Shown here piece by piece: positions 18,037 to 25,418 of a stretch of DNA of 64,000 nucleotides; within the stretch, counting starts at the first letter, position 1, and every line of letters begins with the position of its first letter. The position numbers and the translations under genes are program-made. This DNA is from Lysobacterales bacterium (GTDB lineage: Bacteria > Pseudomonadota > Gammaproteobacteria > Xanthomonadales > Xanthomonadaceae), in assembly GCA_014946745.1 (NCBI GenBank), contig JADCRD010000001.1:2478427-2542426 (forward strand). The letters run 5' to 3'. The notes below the pieces were generated by a model. It saw only the letters and a program-made list of their open reading frames with translations, made no database searches and was not told where the DNA came from.

Positions 18037-18064
18037 AAAAGGGCGACCTACGGGTCGCCCTTTT
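18037..18064. terminator. Bidirectional terminator between fdxA and the bamC-like gene
   Basis: AAAAGGGCGACC-TACG-GGTCGCCCTTTT is a perfect 12-bp inverted repeat with A and T tracts on either side, so it can stop transcription from both converging genes. Confidence 0.92.
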
Positions 18065-18089
18065 GCTTGTCTCGATTGCAGCGCATGGC

Positions 18090-18557
18090 TTACAGCAGGC
18101 GCTGGCGCAGCTGCCCGAGCAGGCCGGTCGCCGCTGCGGTAGTCGCCTCGCGGCCATCGGCTGAAACGGCCGACACGCGGCTCTGACCACCGTCGTCGCC
18201 CACGCGCACCAGGAAGCTTTCACCCTGATAGCCGACGTTGTAAGCCCCTGCGATTTCGGCGCGCTCGCTGATGCTCACCCCTTCGATGCGCTCGAGCGCG
18301 ACACCCACGCGACGCCAGACGGAAGCCTTGGAATCCGCGACCTGAAAGGCCGCAGAGCGGGCCGCCAGCTCGGGCACCCGCATCGCCTGAGTGGTGTTTG
18401 GCAGGGTGAGGTCCGGCGGCACTTCCAGCGGACGGTTCTCGGGGCTTTCGGCATACGGGCTGCTGCCTCGGAGCCACTTGCAGCCCGACGTTCCCAGCAC
18501 GCAGGCGATCAGGGCCAGCGAGGCAAGCACGCGCAGCGGGGATTGGGTCAGCATCAT
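18090..18557 (-). CDS. BamC-like outer membrane lipoprotein
   Basis: A 155-residue protein with a lipoprotein signal (hydrophobic stretch then 'GTSGCKW'; the lipobox is weak at position -3). It has the BamC-like N-terminal 'YAESPENRPLEVPPDLTLP' that in E. coli BamC contacts BamD. One BamC-type globular domain follows, where E. coli has two. The ATG overlaps the dapA stop, as nlpB/bamC follows dapA in E. coli. The role would be outer-membrane protein insertion. The family call rests on context and the N-terminal motif. Confidence 0.75.
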   Translation of the reverse strand: MMLTQSPLRVLASLALIACVLGTSGCKWLRGSSPYAESPENRPLEVPPDLTLPNTTQAMRVPELAARSAAFQVADSKASVWRRVGVALERIEGVSISERAEIAGAYNVGYQGESFLVRVGDDGGQSRVSAVSADGREATTAAATGLLGQLRQRLL

Positions 18558-19501
18558 CGGGTCTCTCCCTGGAAATTCGGATCCTTCGCCAGCTCGGTCG
18601 AGGCAGCGAACTCAGTGGTGCTCAGGTCCGGAAGCAGAGCTTCCATCGCCGGGCGGTTGTCGGCGGCCAGACCGGTCAAGGGCAGTCGCGGGTAGTCGGA
18701 GCCCAGGCCCTTGCCTGCCAACAGGGCCTTGAGCGGAATCGGGTTGGGCTCACAGCCCAGGAACGCGAACAGCGGGGCCAGCTTCGCCTCAAGTACCGCG
18801 ACCGCCTCTGCGCGGCCCGCGCGGGCCAGATCACACAGGCGACGCATCGCTGCCGGCGCGACGTTCGAGGCTACCGAGATCACGCCGTCGGCACCGGCCA
18901 ACATCGCGCGGCCGCAGGTGGGGTCGTCCCCGCTCAGCACGCTGAACCCCTCGCCGCGCAGCGGCAGCAGAGCTTCCATGCGCTCCTGCTCGGTGCGCGC
19001 TTCCTTGATGCCGACGATGCGCGGATGCTGGGCCAGCCGTGCGACGGTGGCCGGCAGCAGATCACAGGCGCTGCGCGCCGGCACGTTGTAGAGGATCACC
19101 GGCAGGTCGCCACTCTCGGCCACCGCGATGTAGTGCGCGTAGAGCCCTTCCTGTGTGGGCCGGACGTAGGGCGGGGTCACTACCAGCGCGGCCCGCGCGC
19201 CGGCGCGAGCAGCCAGACGGGTCAACGCGATGGTCTTGCGCGTGTTCGACAGGCCGGTGCCGGCCACGACGGCCATCGGACCGGCGAGCTTCAGTGCGCG
19301 CTCGATCAGCTGCTGCAGTTCGGACTCGTCCAGCGCACTGCCCTCGCCGGTGGAGCCGGCGACGACGATGCCCTCCGTGCCGCCAACCCGCTGGGCTTCC
19401 ACCAGCCGGTTCCAGGCATCGAAATCGATCGCGCCGTCATGCGCCGCAGCAGGCGCGGTGAAAGGGGTTGCAAGCGCGGTCAGGCAGCCGGTGATGCGCA
19501 A
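18554..19501 (-). CDS. dapA: 4-hydroxy-tetrahydrodipicolinate synthase
   Basis: A 315-residue TIM-barrel aldolase that condenses pyruvate with aspartate semialdehyde, the first dedicated step to DAP and lysine. Residues visible are 'GSTGEG' (49-54), Tyr138 in 'LYNVPAR' and the Schiff-base Lys166 in 'GIKEA'. It is divergent from gcvR and overlaps the bamC-like gene by 4 bp. The C-terminus is about 20 residues longer than E. coli DapA. It supplies the pathway that LysAC at 25-28 kb begins and ends. Confidence 0.96.
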   Translation of the reverse strand: MRITGCLTALATPFTAPAAAHDGAIDFDAWNRLVEAQRVGGTEGIVVAGSTGEGSALDESELQQLIERALKLAGPMAVVAGTGLSNTRKTIALTRLAARAGARAALVVTPPYVRPTQEGLYAHYIAVAESGDLPVILYNVPARSACDLLPATVARLAQHPRIVGIKEARTEQERMEALLPLRGEGFSVLSGDDPTCGRAMLAGADGVISVASNVAPAAMRRLCDLARAGRAEAVAVLEAKLAPLFAFLGCEPNPIPLKALLAGKGLGSDYPRLPLTGLAADNRPAMEALLPDLSTTEFAASTELAKDPNFQGETR

Positions 19502-19715
19502 AGGTGGGCCTCGTGGCGGCGCGGGCGCCCTGCGCCCGTCAGTCGAATGGAGAACCCGCGGGTGCCAAGGCCCCGCGGTGCAGCCCGCGATGGTACTGGC
19601 CGCGCCGATCCACGGACAAGCCGCGACGGGTGCAGGTCACCGCGTGTTCATGTCGCCGATGTACTGCGGCAGGCGTTAAGCTTGCGGCCGCACGCCACTT
19701 TGATCGGACACCGCC

Positions 19716-20276
19716 TTGAGCGACCCCGCGCCCCGCCCGCAGACCAACGAAAACTACCTGCTGATCAACGCTTTCGCCGTGCATCCGGAATCGCCGCTGC
19801 TGCCCGTCTCACGGCGCATCGCCGACAGCGGCTGCAATCTGGTCGATGCGCGTCTGTCCACGGTGGGTCGCGACGTCTCGGTGGTAGCGCTGGCGGTGGG
19901 CTCCTGGGACGCCGTGGCCAAGCTGGAATCCTCGCTGGCACGTCTCGAACGCGAAGAAGGCTTGCGCCTCGTGTGGTATCGCACCGCACCCAAGCCGCTG
20001 CAGAGCAACCTGTTGCCCTACATCGTCGAGGTCGTGGCCGCCGACAAGCCGGGCATCCTGTTCCAGCTGGCCGATTTCTTCGACCGTCAGGGCATCACGA
20101 TCGAAAGCCTGCACAGCACCCGCTACCGCGCCATGCAGACCGGTGCCGACATGTTCTCGGCCCAGGTCACCATTGGCATCCCCTCGAACATGCACATCGC
20201 CGCGCTGCGCGACGACTTCCTCGAGTTCTGCGACCATCTGAACCTGGACGCGATCATGGACCCGATGAAGTTCTGA
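19716..20276 (+). CDS. gcvR: GcvR-type regulator with two ACT domains
   Basis: A 186-residue cytosolic protein with two ACT domains (about 12-85 and 98-180; 'NLVDARLSTVGRDVSVVALA', 'VVAADKPGILFQLADFF'). In E. coli GcvR restrains the glycine-cleavage activator GcvA. Translation starts at a TTG (19716). It is followed 2 bp later by bcp, and divergent dapA lies upstream, the same arrangement as in other gammaproteobacteria. Confidence 0.9.
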   Translation: MSDPAPRPQTNENYLLINAFAVHPESPLLPVSRRIADSGCNLVDARLSTVGRDVSVVALAVGSWDAVAKLESSLARLEREEGLRLVWYRTAPKPLQSNLLPYIVEVVAADKPGILFQLADFFDRQGITIESLHSTRYRAMQTGADMFSAQVTIGIPSNMHIAALRDDFLEFCDHLNLDAIMDPMKF

Positions 20277-20278
20277 GC

Positions 20279-20746
20279 ATGACGAAACCCCTGACCCTGC
20301 CCAGACTGAAAGTGGCCCTCGGCTCGGGCGAAACGCTCGACCTCGCGAGCCTCAAGGGTCGCTTTGTCGTCATCTACGCGTACCCGAAGGACAGCACGCC
20401 TGGCTGCACCCGCGAGGGTCAGGACTTCCGCGATCTGCACCCGCAGTTCGCGGCGCTGGGTGCGGAGGTGTTCGGGCTGTCGCGCGACTCGGTCGCCTCG
20501 CACGCGCGCTTCGCCGAAAAGCAGGGTTTTCCCTTCGCGCTGATCAGCGATCCGGACGAAACCCTGTGCCGTGCGCTCGACGTGATCCAGGAGAAGAGCC
20601 TGTATGGCCGCAAGTTCATGGGCATCGAGCGCAGCACCTTCCTGTTCGGCCCGGACGGCGCCCTGATCCAGGCCTGGCACAAGGTCAAGGTGCCCGGCCA
20701 CGCGCAGGCCGTCCTCGACTCGCTGAAAGCCGCCGCGCATGGCTGA
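20279..20746 (+). CDS. bcp: Thioredoxin-dependent thiol peroxidase (Bcp/PrxQ)
   Basis: A 155-residue peroxiredoxin that reduces hydroperoxides. The peroxidatic Cys43 is in 'YPKDSTPGCTREGQDF'. The resolving Cys found five residues later in E. coli Bcp is absent (Gln48); the only other Cys is Cys97 ('DETLCRAL'), which may resolve the sulfenate. It starts 2 bp after gcvR and is closed by the hairpin at 20784. Confidence 0.94.
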   Translation: MTKPLTLPRLKVALGSGETLDLASLKGRFVVIYAYPKDSTPGCTREGQDFRDLHPQFAALGAEVFGLSRDSVASHARFAEKQGFPFALISDPDETLCRALDVIQEKSLYGRKFMGIERSTFLFGPDGALIQAWHKVKVPGHAQAVLDSLKAAAHG

Positions 20747-20783
20747 ACGCCACGCACGCATCGATAACATCCCCGATACCGAG

Positions 20784-20820
20784 CGGCCCGCCTCGCCCTG
20801 CGATGCGGGCCGTTTCGTTT
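20784..20820 (+). terminator. Terminator after gcvR-bcp
   Basis: The stem CGGCCCGC / GCGGGCCG (13-base loop that can pair further) is followed by TTTCGTTT. It separates bcp from phoH, which then needs its own promoter or readthrough. Confidence 0.65.
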
Positions 20821-20854
20821 GCCACCGCAGCACTGCCAGAGGAATGACTTCCCG

Positions 20855-22255
20855 ATGATGAGCCAAGGCAAGCGGATCTACGTGCTGGACACCAACGTGC
20901 TGATGCACGACCCGACCGCGCTGTTCAAGTTCGCCGAACACGACATCTACCTGCCGATGGTGGTGCTGGAGGAGCTCGACCACGGCAAGAAGGGCACCAC
21001 CGAAGTCGCGCGCAACGCCCGCCAGGTCAGCCGCTTCATCAATGAACTCATCGAGGCCAGCGGCAGCAGCAACATCCAGGCGGGCCTCAAGCTCGAGCGC
21101 CCGGCCTCGCTCAATCTGCGCGCGCAGCCGGCGATCGGCCGCCTGTTGTTCCAGATCGAGGCCACCGGCACGCAGAAGCGCGAAGGCGCGCCCCTGCCCG
21201 ACAACCAGATCCTCGCGTCTATCCTCAAGCTGCGCGAGCAGCAGGCCGGCACCGAAGTCGTGCTGGTGTCGAAGGACATCAACCTGCGGATCAAGGCCAG
21301 CATCTTCGGCATCCCCGCCGAGGACTACGAGAACGACCGCGCGCTCGACGATTTCAGCCTGCTCTACTCCGGCGTGCGCGAGCTCGACGACGGCTTCTGG
21401 GATCGCCATGAGAGCGACCTGCGCAGCTGGATCGAGCGCGGTCACACCTACTACGAGATTCGCGCGGCCGAAGCCGAGGACTGGCGACCCAACGAGTTCC
21501 TCTGCTTCAACGGCGACGAGGACGCCGAGCTGCGGGTGATCGGGCCCAAGGGCGACCGCGTCGTGCTGCAGCTGGTGGAGAACTTCCGCGCCAGCTCACG
21601 CCAGGTCTGGGGCGTCTCGGCGCGCAATCGCGAGCAGAATTTCGCGCTCAACGCGCTGATGGACCCGGAGATCGACTTCGTCACCCTGCTGGGCACGGCC
21701 GGCACCGGCAAGACCCTGCTTGCGCTGGCGGCGGGGCTTGCGCAGACGCTGGACCAGCAGCGCTACCGCGAGATCATCATGACCCGCGCCACGGTCAGCG
21801 TCGGCGAGGACATCGGCTTCCTGCCGGGCACCGAAGAGGAAAAGATGACGCCTTGGATGGGCGCGCTGACCGACAACCTCGAAGTGCTGACCAGCCCGCA
21901 GGACGGCGGCGCCTGGGGCCGCGCGGCCACCAACGAACTGCTGGCTTCGCGGATCAAGATCCGCTCGATGAACTTCATGCGCGGCCGCACCTTCCTGAGC
22001 CGCTACGTGATCATCGACGAGGCGCAGAACCTGACGCCCAAGCAGATGAAGACTCTGCTGACGCGTGCCGGCCCGGGCACCAAGATGGTCTGCCTCGGCA
22101 ACGTCGAGCAGATCGACACGCCGTATCTCACCGAGACCACCTCGGGCCTGACTTACGCCGTCGACCGCTTCCAGCACTGGCCGCATAGCGCCCACATCAC
22201 TCTGCGCCGCGGCGAGCGCTCGCGGCTGGCCGACTTCGCGTCGGAGGCGCTGTAA
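20855..22255 (+). CDS. PhoH family protein with N-terminal PIN domain (PhoH2)
   Basis: A 466-residue protein. The N-terminal PIN RNase domain is about 8-150 ('YVLDTNVLMHDP', Asp12; 'PDNQIL', Asp116; 'SKDINLRIKA', Asp141). It is joined to a PhoH ATPase with Walker A 'GTAGTGKT' (280-287) and Walker B 'RYVIIDEAQNLTPKQMKTLL'. PhoH2 proteins are ATP-dependent RNA-unwinding nucleases. AGAGG lies 12 bases before the ATG. It is downstream of gcvR-bcp, a placement seen in Lysobacterales. Confidence 0.93.
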   Translation: MMSQGKRIYVLDTNVLMHDPTALFKFAEHDIYLPMVVLEELDHGKKGTTEVARNARQVSRFINELIEASGSSNIQAGLKLERPASLNLRAQPAIGRLLFQIEATGTQKREGAPLPDNQILASILKLREQQAGTEVVLVSKDINLRIKASIFGIPAEDYENDRALDDFSLLYSGVRELDDGFWDRHESDLRSWIERGHTYYEIRAAEAEDWRPNEFLCFNGDEDAELRVIGPKGDRVVLQLVENFRASSRQVWGVSARNREQNFALNALMDPEIDFVTLLGTAGTGKTLLALAAGLAQTLDQQRYREIIMTRATVSVGEDIGFLPGTEEEKMTPWMGALTDNLEVLTSPQDGGAWGRAATNELLASRIKIRSMNFMRGRTFLSRYVIIDEAQNLTPKQMKTLLTRAGPGTKMVCLGNVEQIDTPYLTETTSGLTYAVDRFQHWPHSAHITLRRGERSRLADFASEAL

Positions 22256-22346
22256 CGGAAAGCGCCTGCAAACAAGCGGACGCCTCACGCCGTGTGGGGC
22301 GACGCTTGTCCGCGGCAGCGGATGCGCTTGGCGGTCCTCGGGAAAC

Positions 22347-22586
22347 TCAGCCGCCGCTGCCGAGCAACAGCGCCAGGTGGCCAGCAACGCCACGCGACCA
22401 CACCAGATCGCAGTCGCGGCAGCCGTAGAAGCGCGCTCCGGACAGGAGCCGCACGTCGCGCTCAAGCTTCAACAGCGGCAGGCCTTCGGGCGCAAAGGCG
22501 GCACCCGCGCCATCGGAAACAGCGACGCGGCCTTTCACGATGCGGTCCGAGCCACAGTCCGGGCAGGTTTGGGGCGGCCATTCCAT
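22347..22586 (-). CDS. Small zinc-ribbon protein
   Basis: A 79-residue protein with an N-terminal 'CPDCGS' and a later 'CRDCDLVW', a four-Cys zinc ribbon. The stretch between them is 'LPLLKLERDVRLLSGARFYG'. It lies 35 bp downstream of murD2 and is probably the last gene of lysAC-murL-murD2. Function is unknown; such ribbons often mediate protein or nucleic-acid contacts. The ribosome site is weak. Confidence 0.7.
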   Translation of the reverse strand: MEWPPQTCPDCGSDRIVKGRVAVSDGAGAAFAPEGLPLLKLERDVRLLSGARFYGCRDCDLVWSRGVAGHLALLLGSGG

Positions 22587-22621
22587 GAAGGAACCTTGCT
22601 TCGCGGTCGAAGGACCAGAGC

Positions 22622-24076
22622 CTAGCGGATGCCAAGGCCCTCGATCTGTCCGAGGGCCTCGGCATCGAAGCCCGTCAGCGCGGCGAAGCGGCGGCCGCGC
22701 TCGGCGTAGTCGCGGAACTCGCCGAAGCTCGGTGCGCCGGGGCTGAGCAGCAGCACGCCGCGGTCGTCGTCGGATGCGCACGCATCGAGGGCTGTTTCGG
22801 CCGCGGCCACCGCCGCCGGCAGATCCGGCGCTTCGAGCAAGGCGAAGCCTGAAGCCGCCGCAGCGCGCAGCGCCAGCGCGATGCGTGGGCCGTTGGCGCC
22901 CATGCAGACGATCACCGACGGTGCTTCACTGCGCATCGCGGTGACGAAGTCCGACCAGTCGAGCCCGCGATCATGGCCGCCGACCAGGATCGCCACGCGA
23001 CGCCCGCGGTAGTGCGCCAGCGCGGCGAGGCTGGCATGCGGCGTGGTGCTGATGCTGTCGTTGACGTACAGCCGCCCGGCCCGCTCGCCCAGCGGCTGCA
23101 GGCGATGCGGCAGCGGACGGAAGCTGCGCGCGGCCTGCGCCAGCGGCCGCGCATCGATGCCCAGCGCCTCGATCGCCGCCAGCGCCGCGCACAGGTTGCG
23201 CGCATTGTGCGCGCCGGGCAGCGGCAGCTCGGCCGCTTCGAAGACGCGCTCGCTGCCGCGCAGGATGCCGCCGCTCGCGGCGTCGAAATGCCAGCCCTGC
23301 GGGGTGCCGAACCACGTCGCATCAGCGCATGCACCGAAGCGCTGCACGAGCGTCGGGCTCTCGGCGTTCAGTACCACTTGCTTCGCGCCCACGCCCTCGA
23401 TCAGCGCGCACTTGTCGGCGTAGTAGCGCGCCTCGCTACCGTGCCAGTCGAGGTGCTCGGGATAGAGGTTCAGCAGCATCGCCACATCGGGCGCGATGGC
23501 ATCCGAAGTCTGGTAGCTCGACAGCTCGATGACGTAAGCGTCGAGCGCTGGCGCTGCCAGCGCGCCAGCATCGGCAAGCGGCTCCGCAGTCGCAGCAGGC
23601 AGCAGCAGCTCCAGCAGCGGCAGCCCGATGTTGCCAGCCAAGGCCACGCGGCGGCCGCTGGCGCGCAGCAGGTGCGCGACCAGGGCAGTGGTCGTGCTCT
23701 TGCCCTTGCTGGCGGTGATGCAGATCACCGGCACCTGCGGGTCGCGTGCGCGGTGCTCGCCAAACCACAGCGCAGTGCCTGAGGTGAAGCGCACGCCGGC
23801 CTGCAGCGCCTCGGCAGCCACCCCGCGATACGGGCTGATGCCCGGCGACTTCACGATCCACTCGAAGCGCCGCAGCAGGTCGAGTGATGGCTCGCCGGCA
23901 TGCAGATCGATCACCTCGCCGAACTCCGCGCGGGCGGACTCGGCTTCGTCGGCGCTGCAGATCAGGGCGAAGCGCTGCGCCGGCAGCGCGCCGAGCAAAG
24001 CACGTAGCGCCGCCCTGCCCTCGCGCCCATAGCCCCAGACGGCGGTGGCGCGGCCCTCAAGCGCCGAAATGCGCAT
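22622..24076 (-). CDS. murD2: MurD2: UDP-MurNAc-L-Ala--L-glutamate ligase
   Basis: A 484-residue Mur ligase with ATP site 'ITASKGKSTTT', central 'NLYPEHLDWHGSEARYYADK' and C-terminal 'YVNDSISTTPHASLAAL'. It is linked to a MurL gene. In Xanthomonas oryzae the equivalent MurD2 adds L-Glu, not D-Glu, to UDP-MurNAc-L-Ala, and MurL then epimerises it. The first domain is short compared with MurD. It overlaps murL by 20 bp. The L-Glu specificity is inferred from the partner gene, not from active-site residues. Confidence 0.9.
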   Translation of the reverse strand: MRISALEGRATAVWGYGREGRAALRALLGALPAQRFALICSADEAESARAEFGEVIDLHAGEPSLDLLRRFEWIVKSPGISPYRGVAAEALQAGVRFTSGTALWFGEHRARDPQVPVICITASKGKSTTTALVAHLLRASGRRVALAGNIGLPLLELLLPAATAEPLADAGALAAPALDAYVIELSSYQTSDAIAPDVAMLLNLYPEHLDWHGSEARYYADKCALIEGVGAKQVVLNAESPTLVQRFGACADATWFGTPQGWHFDAASGGILRGSERVFEAAELPLPGAHNARNLCAALAAIEALGIDARPLAQAARSFRPLPHRLQPLGERAGRLYVNDSISTTPHASLAALAHYRGRRVAILVGGHDRGLDWSDFVTAMRSEAPSVIVCMGANGPRIALALRAAAASGFALLEAPDLPAAVAAAETALDACASDDDRGVLLLSPGAPSFGEFRDYAERGRRFAALTGFDAEALGQIEGLGIR

Positions 24077-25418
24077 GCAGGCGGTCCATCAGCTCCATCG
24101 GCACGCCGTGCGGCCCGGCCGGCTGCAGCTGCGCATCCAGCGCCAGCGCCGAGGCATCGAGCTGGGGCAGGATCTCCTCGCGGAAGCGCGCGACCAGGGC
24201 GTCCTCGCGCCAGGCCGGGCTTTGTGCGAGATGCGCAAAGGCTGCGCGCGATTCGACGGCCTCGCCCACGCATTCGAAGGGCTTGTGCTCGCGGTATTCG
24301 ATCAAGGCGTCAAAGCCCGCGGCCAGCTGCGGCTCGTCCAGCAGGTTGCGGCCGAAGATCGACACCAGGCGCGGCTTGGGCATGAAAGGCGCCAGCGCCA
24401 GGAACACGAAGTGGCACTTCGGGCAGACCCCGCACCAGCGCTCGGCCGGACGCTCGCCCAGCAGATGGAAATTGCGGTTGCAGCTGGAGAAGTGGCGGTC
24501 GTAGCCCTCGATGCGCGCGAACTGCCGCGCGATGGCGAGCTCGGACCAGGGCCGCAGCAGCGAGTAGTAGTGCAGGTCAGCGGCGACCTCGTCGCGCAGC
24601 AGAGCGGCGAAGTGCTGCTCGAAGTCCCAGCCCTTGCTCCACTGGTGGTTGACCTCGCCGGTGCCCGGGATCTGGCTGCCGTAGCTGGCCGAGCGCTCGT
24701 TCGAGAACACCACTTGGTCGACACCCTGCAGCAGCGCCGCCAGCGCCAGGATCGCCGAGTTGATCGCCGTCACCGGAATGTGGCCGTTGTAGGCGCCCTG
24801 GCGGTTCAGCTCGAACAGCTCGGGCGCGATCGCGCGCTCGATCTTCAGGCCCGGCAGGCCGGTGCGTTCGGCGCAGGCGGCGATCAGCTGCGAGCTGCCG
24901 ATCCAGCTCACGGTCTGCTCGACGCCCAGCGAACGCAGGCTCTCGATCGAGACCAGCGAGTCCTTGCCGCCGCCGATCGCGACCAGCGCGTGTGGACGCA
25001 GGCCCAGCGCCGGCGCGGTCGAGGGCGATGGCCCGGGCACGGGGAAGTTGAGCCGCGCTTCGAGGTCGAGCCCGTTGCGGTGCGCGAATTCCCCCAGGCC
25101 CAGCCGATAGACCTCGCCCAGCAGGGCGCGCGCCTTCAGCGAGGGCTGGTCGCCTTCGAACACCAGCTGCGGCGGCACGGCGGCCTTGTAGTAGCTGACG
25201 CCGGCGATCCAGTGCAGCAGATCCAGCGCACGGCCCACTGCCAGCGCGCGCTCGCCATCCAGCGCGAAGGGCGCGCCCGGAATGCGCAGGCGCTCGGTGA
25301 GCAGCGGGCCCTCATCGAAGCGGTATTCCAGCTCGACGGCGCCGGTCTGCGCGTCGAGCCGGCTGGCGACGAAGCGGAAGCTGCGGATCGCGTCGCGATC
25401 GAAGGTCCACTCAGTCAT
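24057..25418 (-). CDS. murL: MurL: UDP-MurNAc-L-Ala-L-Glu epimerase
   Basis: A 453-residue enzyme of the MurL family that converts the terminal L-Glu of UDP-MurNAc-L-Ala-L-Glu to D-Glu with ATP, bypassing glutamate racemase. It has a PP-loop-like 'VAIGGGKDSLVSIESL', 'FSNERSASYGSQ', 'EVNHQWSKGWDFE' and the Cys-rich 'CNRNFHL...WCGVCPKCHF' region. The start MTEWTFDRD (25418) overlaps the lysAC stop by 8 bp; a start at 25427 is also possible. It is flanked by murD2, as in Xanthomonas. Confidence 0.93.
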   Translation of the reverse strand: MTEWTFDRDAIRSFRFVASRLDAQTGAVELEYRFDEGPLLTERLRIPGAPFALDGERALAVGRALDLLHWIAGVSYYKAAVPPQLVFEGDQPSLKARALLGEVYRLGLGEFAHRNGLDLEARLNFPVPGPSPSTAPALGLRPHALVAIGGGKDSLVSIESLRSLGVEQTVSWIGSSQLIAACAERTGLPGLKIERAIAPELFELNRQGAYNGHIPVTAINSAILALAALLQGVDQVVFSNERSASYGSQIPGTGEVNHQWSKGWDFEQHFAALLRDEVAADLHYYSLLRPWSELAIARQFARIEGYDRHFSSCNRNFHLLGERPAERWCGVCPKCHFVFLALAPFMPKPRLVSIFGRNLLDEPQLAAGFDALIEYREHKPFECVGEAVESRAAFAHLAQSPAWREDALVARFREEILPQLDASALALDAQLQPAGPHGVPMELMDRLHAHFGA

